Part shown: positions 41,605-51,600 of the stretch, piece by piece
Layout of the letters: each line of letters opens with the position of its first letter
Numbering within the stretch: position 1 is the stretch's first letter
Assembly (NCBI RefSeq): GCF_026191915.1
Contig: NZ_JAIMBY010000006.1
Span: 686 to 64,685 of the forward strand
DNA: 64,000 nucleotides
Source: Acidiphilium sp. PA
Lineage (GTDB): Bacteria; Pseudomonadota; Alphaproteobacteria; Acetobacterales; Acetobacteraceae
Direction of reading: 5' to 3'
Program-made: the position numbers and the translations under genes
Notes under the pieces: generated by a model
Database searches by the model: none
Seen by the model: only the letters and a program-made list of their open reading frames with translations
Told to the model about the DNA's origin: nothing

Positions 41605-44202
41605 ATGAGCCTCGTCGGCTATAAGCGCGTCAATAAATTCAACCCCGACGTTCTGTTCCACCCTGCGACCATTCTGGTCTCCGGCGCCGCACATCCGCTG
41701 GGAGCCCGCCTGCTGGCCGAGCTGGCACCCGCCTACACCGGCCGCATCGTCACCTCGCTCGACGATGCCGCCATGATCGATCTCGCGCTGATCGCCGACC
41801 CGGCGGATAAGGTGCCCGCGGTCATCGCCAGCCTGTCGGGGCGCCTTGCCGGTGCCGCCATCGTCTACGCCGAGGTCGAGGGGCTGCGCGCCATGGCGCT
41901 CGCCGCCAAAATCCGTGTGATCGGGCCGCGCTCCTTCGGCCTCGCGGTTCCCGGCGCCGGGTTGAACGCGCTGCTCACGCATCTGCCGGTGCCGCCCGGC
42001 CGGGTCGCCCTGCTCGGCCAATCCCCCGCCCTGGCGCGCGCCGTGATCGACTGGGCGGAACCCAACGGCATCGGCTTCTCGCATATCGTGGGCATCGGCG
42101 GCAACGCCGATATCGGCTTCGGCCGCGTGCTCGATCATCTGGCCCGCGACCCCGGTACCGGCCCGATCCTGCTGGAAATCGCCGGCCTGCGCGATCCACG
42201 GCTGTTCCTCTCGGCCGCCCGCGCCGCATCCCGCCTGCGCCCGATCGTCGCCCTCGCGCCGGGCGCGCGCCTCGCGGACCCGAGCTTCACCGCCTTCGCC
42301 GGGTTCGAGGCCGCGCTGGCCCGCGCCGGTGTGCTGCTGACCACCACGCTCGGCGCCTTCCTCGCCGCCGCCGAAACCCTCACCCGCGCCCGGCCCGCCC
42401 GCACCGACCGGCTCGCAATCCTCGGCAACAGCCGCGGCGCCTGCCGCCTTGCCGCCGATGCCGCGCTGGCCTCCGGCATCGGGCTTGCCGCATTATCGCC
42501 GGAAACCCGTCGCGTGCTCGGCCTGATGCTGGGCGCCGAACCGCCCGCCGATGCCCCGATCGCGCTGCCTGATACGCCGGGGACCAGGCTCGCCGATCTC
42601 GCCGCCATGCTCGCCGCCGCGCCCGAGGTCGGCGGCGTCCTGGTCATCCACGCCCCCGCCGGAGCGGACGACGATGCCGCCATCGCCGGGCTGATCGCCT
42701 GCGCCGCCAGCATCAAGGCGCCGCTGCTCGTCACCGTGCTCGGTCAGACCACCGGTGGTGCGCGCCGCCGCCGCCTCGCCGGCCACGGCGTCGCGGTATT
42801 CGCGACCCCCGAAGAAGCGGTCGGCGGCTTCCGCGACCTGCTGCGCCATCGCGACATCCGCGCCGCCGCCCGCGAATTGCCGCCCTCCGCCGTGCTCGAT
42901 GTCGCGCCGGACCGCGCGACCGTGCAAGCCGCCATCGCCCAGGCCCGCGCCACAGGCCGCGCGATGTTGACCCAGGAGGAAGCCTTCGGCGTACTGCGCG
43001 CCTACGGCATCGACATCGTAGCCTCCCACCTTGCCGCCACGCCGGACGATGTCGCCCAGGCCGCCACCGACATCGGCTTTCCGGTTGTCGTCAAACTGTC
43101 CCATCCCGGTCTCGCCCGGCAACGCCCGCTCGGCAGCGTCGCACTCGACCTGCCGGACGCGCCATCCGCCGCCGCCGCCGCCCGGGTGATCGCCGCACGC
43201 CTGCGCCAGCGCGGCGCATTCCCACCCGATGCCCGCTTCATGGTGCAACACCAGATCGACCGCGCCCGCCCCCTGCGGATCTTGGTCGGCGAACATCTGT
43301 TCGTCGGCCCGACCATCAGCTTTGGTGTCGGCGGCGGCGAAGGCACGGCAGCGCCCGCGGTCGATCTGCCGCCGCTCAACCTCGCGCTGGCACAGGCCCT
43401 GATCGAACGCGCCGGCGGGACCGATCTGCTCCGCCTCGCGCGCGGGCTCGATGAGGCCGATCGCGCCGCCGTCGCCGGCACGCTGGTGCGGGTCAGCCAG
43501 TTGATCATCGATTGGCCGGAATTCAGCGCGATCGAGATCGATCCGCTGTTTGCGAGCGAACACGGCATCGCAGTGGCCAACGCGCGCCTGACCCTGCGCG
43601 CACCGGGCGAACGCCGCCCGCACCTCGCCATTGCCCCCTATCCCGCCGAACTCGCGCAAACGGTCGACCTCCGCGGCCAGCACTTCACCATCCGCCCGAT
43701 CCGCCCGGAAGATGCCGCCGCCCACCAGCGCCTGTTCAGCCGGCTGAACCCGGAAGACGTGCGCTTTCGCTTCTTCTCGGCGGTCCGTGCGCTGACCGCC
43801 GAACAGATCGTGCGGATGACCGAAGTCGACTACGGCCGCGAAATGGCGCTCATCGCGGTCGATCAGGCGAGCGGCGAAACCCGCGGCGTCGCCCGCCTGG
43901 TGCGCTCGGATACCGATGGCAACGAAGGCGAATTCGCCGTACTGGTCGAAACCGCCGCCAAAGGCCTCGGCCTCGGCTCGGCCCTGATGCGCCACCTCAT
44001 CGCCTGGGCCCGCGCCGAAGGCATGCAAACGATCGTAGGCCAAATCCTCGCGGATAATCATCCGATGCTCGCCTTCATCCGCCACCTCGGCTTCACCCTG
44101 CACCACACAAAAGGCGAAGACGACGTCGTCGAAGCACGTCTGACGCTGGGGTGCGTGCCTGGAGAAAGTAAGGCCAGGGGCTCTGCCCCTGGACCCCGTT
44201 AA
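41605..44202 (+). CDS. ADP-forming acyl-CoA synthetase-like protein fused to a GNAT acetyltransferase (PatZ/Pka type)
   Basis: An 865-residue multidomain protein. Residues about 20-140 form a CoA-binding-like domain, 150-450 succinyl-CoA-ligase-like domains, 455-680 an ATP-grasp domain (TQEEAFGVLRAYGIDIV and GFPVVVKLSHPGL), and 690-850 a GNAT domain (LRGQHFTIRPIRPEDAAAHQ, with acetyl-CoA site ETAAKGLGLGSALM). This layout is that of protein lysine acetyltransferases such as PatZ and Pka, which silence acetyl-CoA synthetase. The CoA-binding part is diverged (LVSGAAHPLGARLL), so ligase activity is doubtful. The last residues (about 14) and the stop come from the palindromic repeat copy 4. Confidence 0.88.
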   Translation: MSLVGYKRVNKFNPDVLFHPATILVSGAAHPLGARLLAELAPAYTGRIVTSLDDAAMIDLALIADPADKVPAVIASLSGRLAGAAIVYAEVEGLRAMALAAKIRVIGPRSFGLAVPGAGLNALLTHLPVPPGRVALLGQSPALARAVIDWAEPNGIGFSHIVGIGGNADIGFGRVLDHLARDPGTGPILLEIAGLRDPRLFLSAARAASRLRPIVALAPGARLADPSFTAFAGFEAALARAGVLLTTTLGAFLAAAETLTRARPARTDRLAILGNSRGACRLAADAALASGIGLAALSPETRRVLGLMLGAEPPADAPIALPDTPGTRLADLAAMLAAAPEVGGVLVIHAPAGADDDAAIAGLIACAASIKAPLLVTVLGQTTGGARRRRLAGHGVAVFATPEEAVGGFRDLLRHRDIRAAARELPPSAVLDVAPDRATVQAAIAQARATGRAMLTQEEAFGVLRAYGIDIVASHLAATPDDVAQAATDIGFPVVVKLSHPGLARQRPLGSVALDLPDAPSAAAAARVIAARLRQRGAFPPDARFMVQHQIDRARPLRILVGEHLFVGPTISFGVGGGEGTAAPAVDLPPLNLALAQALIERAGGTDLLRLARGLDEADRAAVAGTLVRVSQLIIDWPEFSAIEIDPLFASEHGIAVANARLTLRAPGERRPHLAIAPYPAELAQTVDLRGQHFTIRPIRPEDAAAHQRLFSRLNPEDVRFRFFSAVRALTAEQIVRMTEVDYGREMALIAVDQASGETRGVARLVRSDTDGNEGEFAVLVETAAKGLGLGSALMRHLIAWARAEGMQTIVGQILADNHPMLAFIRHLGFTLHHTKGEDDVVEARLTLGCVPGESKARGSAPGPR

Positions 44203-44371
44203 AGGCGGAGCCTTTAAAATCCATTAGTTTTAGGCAAGGGGAGGGCGACCCAGGCCAGATCGACTGAACCACCGAGGCAGCGCCCTCCCCTTGCCTAAAA
44301 CTAGCGGGTTCTAAGGGCTAAGCCCTTAGTGGGGGTCGAGGGGGCAAAGCCCCCCGCCTTGCTTCCTCCAG
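44159..44371. repeat. Large modular palindromic repeat, copy 4 (213 bp, compact form)
   Basis: Arms CTGGAGAAAGTAAGG and CCTTGCTTCCTCCAG pair across nearly all positions. H1 CCAGGGGC TCT GCCCCTGG (44174-44192), H2 TTAAAGGC GGA GCCTTTAA (44199-44217), a perfect 23-bp central stem (44225-44247 with 44281-44303), H4 CTAAGGGC TAA GCCCTTAG (44311-44329) and H5 GGGGGC AAA GCCCCC (44340-44354) follow in order. GACCCC (44192-44197) also pairs with GGGGTC (44333-44338), so the side hairpins project from one long stem. The 5' end lies inside the coding region of the upstream acyltransferase gene and gives its stop codon (TAA). Confidence 0.87.
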
Positions 44372-44454
44372 CCACCTACCCCAGCGTCAGACGTGATCAG
44401 GGTTGCGTTCGGTTGGGCTTGCTCTGTTTGCGGGGGTCGCGTTGATGGGCTGCC

Positions 44455-45336
44455 ATGAGTGAGGTCAGTGAGAGCGGGGTGAAGCCCTTGCGTTTGCCGT
44501 CGCCGGTTCTGGTGCTGGTGTTCATGACGATGTTGTGGGGTGGCACGTTTCTGGTCACGCGCACGTCGCTGCATTTCATTGGTCCGTTTGCGTTTGTCGG
44601 CTGGCGGTTTGGTGTGGCGGCGGTGGTGGTTGCGTTGGTGGTTCGGCCGCATCCGGCCAGTTTCCAGCGGCGTGAGCTGGTGGGCGGCATTGCGGTCGGG
44701 GTCGTGTTGTATTTCGGCTACGGGTTGCAGGCGGTCGGGCTGAAGACGGTGGCGAGCGGCGAGTCGGCGTTTCTGACCGCGCTGTATGTGCCGATGGTGC
44801 CGGTGCTCGAGTTTGTGTTGTTCCGCCGCCGGCCATCGGGGGTGGCGCTGGTTGGTGTGATCATGGCGTTCATCGGGCTGGTGCTGGTCTCGGGCATTAC
44901 GCCTGGCCGGCTCGATCTGGGCACCGGCCAGTGGCTGACGGTGATTGCGGCGTTATCGGCGGCGCTCGAGATCGTGCTGATCAGCCGCAGTTCGAAGCGA
45001 ACCGATCCGCGGCGCCTGGCGCTGGTGCAGTTGATGACGGTGAGCGTGCTCGCGCTGGGAACGGCGGGGGTCCGTGGCGGACCGATGATCAGCCTGCGCT
45101 GGTTTCCGGTTCTGGCGGTGCTGGGCATGGGGCTGATCACCGCGTTCATCATGGTGGCGCAGAACTGGGCGCAGCGCAGCGTGCCGGCGAATCGGGCGAC
45201 GTTGATCTACGCGCTGGAGCCGGTCTGGGCCGGGTTGATCGGGGCGGCGTTCGGCGAGATGTTCAGTGTGGGGCAGGTGCTTGGCGGTGCCATGATCATC
45301 GGCAGCGTTGTGTTGAGCCAGTGGCGCGCCGGATGA
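44455..45336 (+). CDS. EamA/DMT-superfamily transporter
   Basis: A 293-residue inner membrane protein with ten hydrophobic helices arranged as two EamA repeats: FMTMLWGGTFLVTRTSLHFI with VGWRFGVAAVVVALVV in the first, and VIAALSAALEIVLISRSSK through AVLGMGLITAFIMVAQNWAQ and YALEPVWAGLIGAAFGEM in the second. Members export or import amino acids, nucleosides and other small metabolites; no substrate is deducible. The start ATG 44455 lies 84 bp beyond the repeat copy 4; no clear ribosome-binding site is seen. Confidence 0.9.
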   Translation: MSEVSESGVKPLRLPSPVLVLVFMTMLWGGTFLVTRTSLHFIGPFAFVGWRFGVAAVVVALVVRPHPASFQRRELVGGIAVGVVLYFGYGLQAVGLKTVASGESAFLTALYVPMVPVLEFVLFRRRPSGVALVGVIMAFIGLVLVSGITPGRLDLGTGQWLTVIAALSAALEIVLISRSSKRTDPRRLALVQLMTVSVLALGTAGVRGGPMISLRWFPVLAVLGMGLITAFIMVAQNWAQRSVPANRATLIYALEPVWAGLIGAAFGEMFSVGQVLGGAMIIGSVVLSQWRAG

Positions 45337-45348
45337 TGCGGTGTGCGC

Positions 45349-45831
45349 TTATCGCGCTTCCATCCGTCGATAGATCGCAAGGCGAAACCAGCCGAATATG
45401 ATCAACAGGATGCCGGGGCTGATCGTGTTGAGAATGAACAATTGATGCAGCGCGGCCGGACCGTAGCGATGCAGCGGCGCCGGCGCGTGGCCGAGCATGA
45501 CATACCATACCACGAGGGGCAGGGCGGTCAGCCCGGTCATCAGCCAGCGTTCGTTGTGGCGAAACGTCATGGATGACAGCGCCGCGCAGGGAACCAGGAA
45601 CAGCTCCGAACCGGACGCGACGCCGAGGATCCAGGTGGTGAAGATTGCATTGGCGATGCCGAACAGCGGCATTGCGATGCGGGCCGCGCGCGCATTGCGG
45701 CGCGACAAGGCCGGGATCAGCAGGAACACCGGCGTGAAGGTGATCGTCAGCAGGCTGGTCGGCAGGCTCTGCCATCCCGCGCACCACAGAACATAGAGCG
45801 GCCAGAACGGCAGGTGGGTGCCGACAATCAT
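45349..45831 (-). CDS. Small multi-pass membrane protein, function unknown
   Basis: A 160-residue protein with four to five hydrophobic helices (WPLYVLWCAGWQSLPTSLLT, then TITFTPVFLLIPAL, FGIANAIFTTWILGV, WLMTGLTALPLVVWYVML, NTISPGILLIIFGWFRLAIY). No family recognised. The frame remains open upstream of ATG 45831 and encodes protein-like sequence (HAYTQHADPLVEVNNWVA) as far as the hbd stop, but contains no ATG, GTG or TTG there, so either the protein starts at 45831 or it uses a rare codon or has lost its start. It converges with the EamA gene 13 bp away. Confidence 0.6.
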   Translation of the reverse strand: MIVGTHLPFWPLYVLWCAGWQSLPTSLLTITFTPVFLLIPALSRRNARAARIAMPLFGIANAIFTTWILGVASGSELFLVPCAALSSMTFRHNERWLMTGLTALPLVVWYVMLGHAPAPLHRYGPAALHQLFILNTISPGILLIIFGWFRLAIYRRMEAR

Positions 45832-45943
45832 GGCGACCCAGTTGTTGACCTCGACGAGCGGATCGGCATGCTGGGTATAGGCATGAAACGCCGCGGAAAG
45901 TCGGCGGTACCAGGACGCGATGCTGATGATGCGAAGGGGTTCC

Positions 45944-46831
45944 CTATCGCGTCGGCACGGGCGGGTTGGTCGCGTAATCGTAAAATCCCCGCCCGGTTTT
46001 CCGGCCCAGCCAGCCGGCGGCGACGTAGTTCACCAGCAGCGGGCAGGGGCGATATTTGTCTTCGCCAAGGCCTTCGTGCAGCACGCGCATCACGTCGAGC
46101 ACGATGTCGAGCCCGACGAAATCGGCGAGCGTGAGCGGGCCCATCGGGTGTGCCGCGCCGAGTTTCATGCCGTTGTCGATCGAGGTGATCGTGCCGATGC
46201 CTTCATGCAGCGCGAAGATCGCTTCGTTGATCATCGGCACCAGGATGCGGTTGACGATGAAGCCGGAGAAATCGGCGGCGACGATGGTGGTCTTGCCCAT
46301 CCGTTTCGCCAGGTCTTCGACGGCGGCGAGGGTTGCGGGCGCGGTCGCGATGCCGCTGATGATCTCGACGAGTTTCATCATCGGCACCGGGTTGAAGAAA
46401 TGCATGCCCACGAACCGCTCGGCGATGCCGCTCGCCGTGCCCAACCGCGTGATCGAGATCGACGAGGTGTTGGACGCGAGAATGGCGTGGGGCGCCAGAT
46501 GCGGAATGATCTGTGCATAGACCGCGCGCTTGATATCCTCGCGTTCCGGCACCGCCTCGATCACGATGTCGCAGGCAGCGAAGGCATCATGCGTGGTCGA
46601 GCGGGCGACGCGCGCTAACGCGGCATCGCGCGCGGCGGCATCGATCGTATTTTTCTCAACCTGCCGTGCCATGTTTTTCTCCATGGTGGCAAGGCTTTTA
46701 TCGAGCACGCCCTGGGCTGTATCCACTAACACGATCTCGAAACCGGACAGGGCCGCGACATGCGCGATGCCGTTGCCCATGGCCCCGGCGCCGAGCACGC
46801 CGACCCGCTGTATCGCGCCGGGCGCGGTCAT
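45944..46831 (-). CDS. hbd: 3-hydroxybutyryl-CoA dehydrogenase
   Basis: An NAD(P)-dependent enzyme that interconverts acetoacetyl-CoA and 3-hydroxybutyryl-CoA in fatty acid or butyrate metabolism. The 295-residue protein has the dinucleotide fold VGVLGAGAMGNGIAHVAALS near residue 10, the catalytic region ASNTSSISITRLG and HFFNPVPMMKLVEII, and C-terminal FVGLDIVLDVMRVLHEG with LGRKTGRGFYDY. I start at ATG 46829-46831, one base after the etfA stop. Following etfB and etfA, it fits a beta-oxidation-type operon passing electrons to the quinone pool. Confidence 0.94.
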   Translation of the reverse strand: MTAPGAIQRVGVLGAGAMGNGIAHVAALSGFEIVLVDTAQGVLDKSLATMEKNMARQVEKNTIDAAARDAALARVARSTTHDAFAACDIVIEAVPEREDIKRAVYAQIIPHLAPHAILASNTSSISITRLGTASGIAERFVGMHFFNPVPMMKLVEIISGIATAPATLAAVEDLAKRMGKTTIVAADFSGFIVNRILVPMINEAIFALHEGIGTITSIDNGMKLGAAHPMGPLTLADFVGLDIVLDVMRVLHEGLGEDKYRPCPLLVNYVAAGWLGRKTGRGFYDYATNPPVPTR

Positions 46832-46832
46832 G

Positions 46833-47768
46833 TCAGCCGAGTTCCTTTTCAAGCTCGGGCAATATGGCGAACAGATCGCCCACCAGGCCGTAATCGGCCA
46901 CCTGGAAAATCGGCGCGTCCTCATCCTTGTTGATCGCGACGATCACCTTCGAATCCTTCATGCCCGCCAGATGCTGGATGGCACCCGAAATACCGACCGC
47001 CATATAGAGATCCGGTGCGACGATCTTGCCGGTCTGGCCGACCTGATAATCGTTCGGCACGAACCCGGCATCGACCGCCGCGCGCGATGCGCCGACGGCG
47101 GCGTGCAATTTATCCGCGACGGGGTCGAGCAGCTTGGTGAAATTATCGCCGTTCTGCATGCCACGCCCGCCCGAGATCACGATTTTCGCCGCCGTCAGTT
47201 CGGGGCGTTCGCTTTTCGAGAGTTCGGCGCTGATGAATTTCGAGATCGTGTTGGTCACGGCCGCGTCGATCGGCTCGATCGCGCCGGTGCCGCCGGTTGC
47301 GGCCACCGGGTCGAAACTCGCGGCGCGCACGGTGATCAGTTTTTTCGCATCCGACGATTTCACCGTCGCCATCGCATTGCCGGCATAGATCGGGCGAACG
47401 AAGGTATCGGCATCGATCACTTCGGCGATGTCGCTGATCGGCTGCACATCGAGCAGCGCGGCCGCGCGCGGCATCACGTTCTTGCCGATCGCGGTGGAGG
47501 CCGCGAGAACATGGCTGTAATCGCCGGCGAGCTTGACGATCAGATCGGCCAGTGGTTCGGCCAGCGCATGGGCAAAGGCCGGCCCATCGGCGACCAGCAC
47601 CTTCGCAACCCCGGCGATCGCGGCGGCGGCCTTGGCCGCGTCGCCAACGCCTTCGCCGGCGATCAAGGCATGCACCGTGCCGAGCTTCAGCGCCGCCGCC
47701 ACCGCGCTGCGCGCCGGCTGCTTGATGCCGTGCTCGTCATGATCGAGCAGAACCAGAACATTTGCCAT
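46833..47768 (-). CDS. etfA: Electron transfer flavoprotein alpha subunit
   Basis: EtfA carries the FAD of the heterodimer that takes electrons from acyl-CoA dehydrogenases. The 311-residue protein opens with [20 protein letters not shown] and has the FAD-binding [12 protein letters not shown] near residue 200, [20 protein letters not shown] and [20 protein letters not shown], ending with [19 protein letters not shown]. It lies two bases after etfB and one base before hbd on the minus strand, a tight operon. Confidence 0.96.
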   Translation of the reverse strand: MANVLVLLDHDEHGIKQPARSAVAAALKLGTVHALIAGEGVGDAAKAAAAIAGVAKVLVADGPAFAHALAEPLADLIVKLAGDYSHVLAASTAIGKNVMPRAAALLDVQPISDIAEVIDADTFVRPIYAGNAMATVKSSDAKKLITVRAASFDPVAATGGTGAIEPIDAAVTNTISKFISAELSKSERPELTAAKIVISGGRGMQNGDNFTKLLDPVADKLHAAVGASRAAVDAGFVPNDYQVGQTGKIVAPDLYMAVGISGAIQHLAGMKDSKVIVAINKDEDAPIFQVADYGLVGDLFAILPELEKELG

Positions 47769-47770
47769 GG

Positions 47771-48520
47771 TCAGATCACCTTCGCTTCGTTGCGGAGTTT
47801 TTCGACGAGTTCATGCACCGAGCCCACCTTGATGCCGGCCTGGCGCTTGGGCGGGTCCATCACCGTCACAGTGGTCAGGCGCGGCGCGGGATCGACGCCG
47901 AGGTCATCCGGCTTGATCGTCTCGATCGGTTTCTTGCGCGCCTTCATGATGTTCGGCAGCGAGGCATAGCGCGGTTCGTTGAGCCGCAGATCGCTGGTGA
48001 CGACCGCGGGCAGGGTGAGTGAAATCGTCTCGAGCCCGCCGTCGATCTCGCGGATCACGGTGGCATGATCACCATCGATCGTCAGCTTGCTGGCGAACGT
48101 GCCCTGCGGCCAGCCGAGCAGCGCCGCCAGCATCTGCCCGGTCGCGTTCATGTCGTCATCGATCGCCTGCTTGCCCATGATGACCATGCGCGGCTGCTCG
48201 CGCTCGACCAGCGCCTTTAACAGCTTGGCGACCGCCAGCGGTTGCAGCTCCACATCGGTCTCGACCAGAATGCCGCGATCGGCTCCCATGGCGAGTGCGG
48301 TGCGCAGCGTTTCCTGGCAGGCGGCAACCCCCATCGACACCGCGATGATTTCGGTGGCGATGCCTTTTTCACGCAGCCGCACCGCTTCCTCGACCGCGAT
48401 TTCATCGAACGGGTTCATCGACATCTTCACCCCGGCCAGCTCGACGCCGGAATGGTCGGATTTGACCCGGACCTTGACGTTGTAATCGACGACGCGCTTG
48501 ACCGGAACAAGGAGCTTCAT
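47771..48520 (-). CDS. etfB: Electron transfer flavoprotein beta subunit
   Basis: EtfB binds AMP and pairs with EtfA. The 249-residue protein shows [50 protein letters not shown] and the family hallmark [20 protein letters not shown] near residue 120, with [20 protein letters not shown] later. ATG 48520 is preferred over a TTG five codons upstream because GGTGAAA lies before it. It is the first gene of the etfB-etfA-hbd unit; a candidate promoter lies 66-94 bp upstream. Confidence 0.96.
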   Translation of the reverse strand: MKLLVPVKRVVDYNVKVRVKSDHSGVELAGVKMSMNPFDEIAVEEAVRLREKGIATEIIAVSMGVAACQETLRTALAMGADRGILVETDVELQPLAVAKLLKALVEREQPRMVIMGKQAIDDDMNATGQMLAALLGWPQGTFASKLTIDGDHATVIREIDGGLETISLTLPAVVTSDLRLNEPRYASLPNIMKARKKPIETIKPDDLGVDPAPRLTTVTVMDPPKRQAGIKVGSVHELVEKLRNEAKVI

Positions 48521-48585
48521 GGTTTCACCATTCAAAGCGGTTGCAGTGAGTGTAGGGCGGACTGACGAAACGACGGGGGATGGAT

Positions 48586-48614
48586 GATCTATTGATGATC
48601 GCCCCGCAAGTCAA
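48586..48614 (-). promoter_or_regulatory. Candidate sigma-70 promoter of etfB
   Basis: On the minus strand TTGACT (48609-48614) is followed after 17 bases by TAGATC (48586-48591), a fair -35/-10 match, about 65 bp before the etfB start. This is a sequence match only. Confidence 0.4.
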
Positions 48615-48642
48615 TGTATAGGGATGTTTCCTGCCGCATACG

Positions 48643-51600
48643 TTATGGCTTGGTGGCCGCCGGCGCGTTGAACATGCCGAAAATCTCGCGCAGAAACCCA
48701 GGTGTCAGCGCCGAGAGCGGATTGACCGCGATATGCGGGTCGGCAAACGGCCCAACCACGCTGTAGCGCGCCGCGAACAGCCCGCTGCCCTTTTCCGGGC
48801 TGAACAGTTTGCCGATCAGCGGAATCCGCCCCGGCAGCGCATTCAGCGCATAGGCGGGTACGATGGTGCCGGACAGATCATAACGTTTCCGCCGCACATC
48901 GATCGTGCCGGTCGCGGTAAAGCCGAGCGAGGCGGAATAGGCGCGCCCGCTGCCCAGCCGCACGAGCGGGCCGGTGATACTGAACGGCGCTGTCAAACGC
49001 GTGATCGCAAGACCGGGGCCGGAGGTCGCGGCCGGCACGCCATAGAGCGACATTCCCTGCAAGACTTTCGCGATCACCGGCGCATGGCGCAGCCGGAAAT
49101 CCGTCATCACCGCCTCGCCCGTGGTCGTGGCGCCGCGCGTCACGGCGTTCAGCACCAACCGGCCCCGCGCAATGTCCCCGGTGGTGCCGATTGCCGCGAA
49201 CAGCGCCCCCGCATCGCCCGCGGTGAGCCTGACCGTATCGGTGCCCGCCTGCCGGCCGAATTCCAGCCGCGCGTCGTGGTTGGGGTCGGTCCGTACCACG
49301 GCGGTCATCCTCGTCAGCGTGCCGGCGTTGCCGGTCGCATCGACATGCACGCCGCCCAGCGCCGGCGCCGGCGCCTTGTCCAGGCGGATGCGATCGAACG
49401 CGGCGCGCAACCGCCAGGGCAGGGCAGGGGGCGCGGGCGGCTTCGATGCCGGTGCGCCGGTAGCGGCCGGATGCGACGGATTCGCCGCGTTCAGCGCGGC
49501 GGACAAATCAAGCGTCGGACCGGCCAGCGCCAGCACCCAGGGCGCACCCGCGCGGTCGGGCGGGGTCAGCTTGCCGGTCGCACGGGTGCCGCCCAGCCGC
49601 GCCGCGCTGATCACCAGGGCGCCGCCCGTGGTCTCGCCGCGCAACGCCAGCCCTGGCGCGCCGATATCGACAGTTCGTACCGCGCGCGGCCGGCCATGGC
49701 GCAGTACCAGCCCCAGCATCGCGTGGCCCGCCGCCCCGGCTGGCTTGCGCCAACCCGCCACCGGCAGCGCCAGCGCGACCGGCGTGAGATCGGCGGCCAG
49801 GTCGAGCATGCCGCGCCCCCGTGCATCCCGATACACGATCGCGAGCGGCGCCGCCCCGCTGCGCCACAGCGCGGTCTCAACGCCGAGTTTCGCGAGCAGC
49901 GCGTGTCCGGCGGTGGTATCGGCCTTCAGGGTGAAATCGCCGTCCGGCAGCGCCATCGCCGCATGAAACCGCGCCCGCTCGCCGGCCAGCATCCCCTCGC
50001 CCTGCATTGAAATACGATCGAGCGCGGCGTTCAGCACCATCTGCCCCCGATCGAGCGCAAGCCCGGCCACCGGCAGGGGCAAATGCAGGTGCCCGAGCCG
50101 GACGCGGGCGGCGAGCTTCACATCCGCCAGCGTCACGTGTTTGGTCAGCCGGATGCCTACATCGATCCCCGCGTTCAGCGTGCCGGCAACCCCCGCCAGG
50201 GCGATGCCGCGCGCCGCCAGTTTCAGCGGCGGCGCATCGAGCAGCGGCACCGCCGCGGCGGCATTGCCGGTCAGTTGCGCCAGCACCAGCGACGTCTGAT
50301 CATGATGCCCGAGCGATGAAATGATCATCCGGCCGATCAGATCGAGCCCGCCCAGCCGCCCGGATGTCGCGCGGATCATCAGGATATCCTGATCGATGAA
50401 CCGCAGCGTGCCGGCGAGCCCGGTCATCGGCACGGCGTGCTTGAACCATTTCAGCGTCACGCCGCTGGCGGCAAACCCGCCGCTGAACCGATCGAGCCGC
50501 ACCATCCGGCCAGGGGGCGCGAGCGTGAACCGCGCATCGAACACCCCATCGCGCGCGGTGCCGGCGATGACGTGATTGACCACATATTTCCGTGGCCCCC
50601 GCGCCAGCGCCAGCGGCCAGTCGCCCGCCAGTTCCGCTGCCGTGACATGATCGACCCGTGCTGCGATCCGCCCGGTCATGGCCCCGGTCAGCCCCAGCGT
50701 GCCACTCAACCGCGCGGTCGGCCCCGGCGCGTCACCCAGGCCCGCCAGCGTGAGACGCGCGTGCGCCAGCGTCGCGGTCCGCGGCGTCGCGGTCAGCGCC
50801 GCCGTGATGGCCGATACCGCGATCACACTACCCCCCGCGCGCACATGGCCGGGCCCTGCCCGCAGCGTCACATCGAGCCGCGCCGGCGCGCGCGGGCCGA
50901 TCGGCCAGCGCACGGTCAGCGTGACCGGCAGATCCGCCCGCGCGCAGTCAGCCTGCCGCGGCGCGATCATCGCCGGATCGACCGGCCCCAACACCGCCTT
51001 CACCCTGCCCAGCCCCGCCGCGCCGGTAATGTCGATCACGAGCGGCGCCGTGCTGGCGCCGTGCCGCAACACCGCCCGGGCGGTGCCATGCAGCGTGCCG
51101 GCCGCGCTGCGCGTCAGGGCAAGCCGCGCATCGTCCGTGCTCAGCTCCAGCCCGCGCGCCGGGTCATCGAGTGCGAGATGCGCGCGCGCGATGCTGATCC
51201 GCCGCAGCGCCGCCAGGTCGAGCCCGCCGGCCCGCGGCATCTGCGCGAAGGTCCCGATCAGCCGCCCCAGCGCCGCCGCCGCATCGGCAATCCCCGCCGT
51301 CCCCGCCGGCACGGCCGGCGCCGCAACCGCCGGGCTCGCCGCCGGCCGCACCACCACGGCGGTTTGGCGCGCGATGATCTCGATCGGCGCAATCCGCCCG
51401 CGCAGCAGCAAAACCGGCGACAGCGTGATCCGCAAACGCGACAGCCGCGCCGCGACCGCGCCATGCCGCCCGAAAATCGCAATGTCGGACAGGCGCAGAT
51501 CGATCGGCGCGCCGCCCCGGTTGAACCCCTCCCACGCCAGCCCGGCCTGCCCGATCGTGACGATGCTGCCCGGCATCGCCGCCGTCGCCGCCGCGGCGAT

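Noticed and set aside
42493-44106. 537-codon antisense frame opposite the acetyltransferase fusion
   Set aside because: Long only because of codon-position GC bias; no domain, no ribosome-binding site.
648-44371. CRISPR array
   Set aside because: Repeat copies are 12-18 kb apart and palindromic throughout; there are no regularly spaced short repeats and no cas genes.
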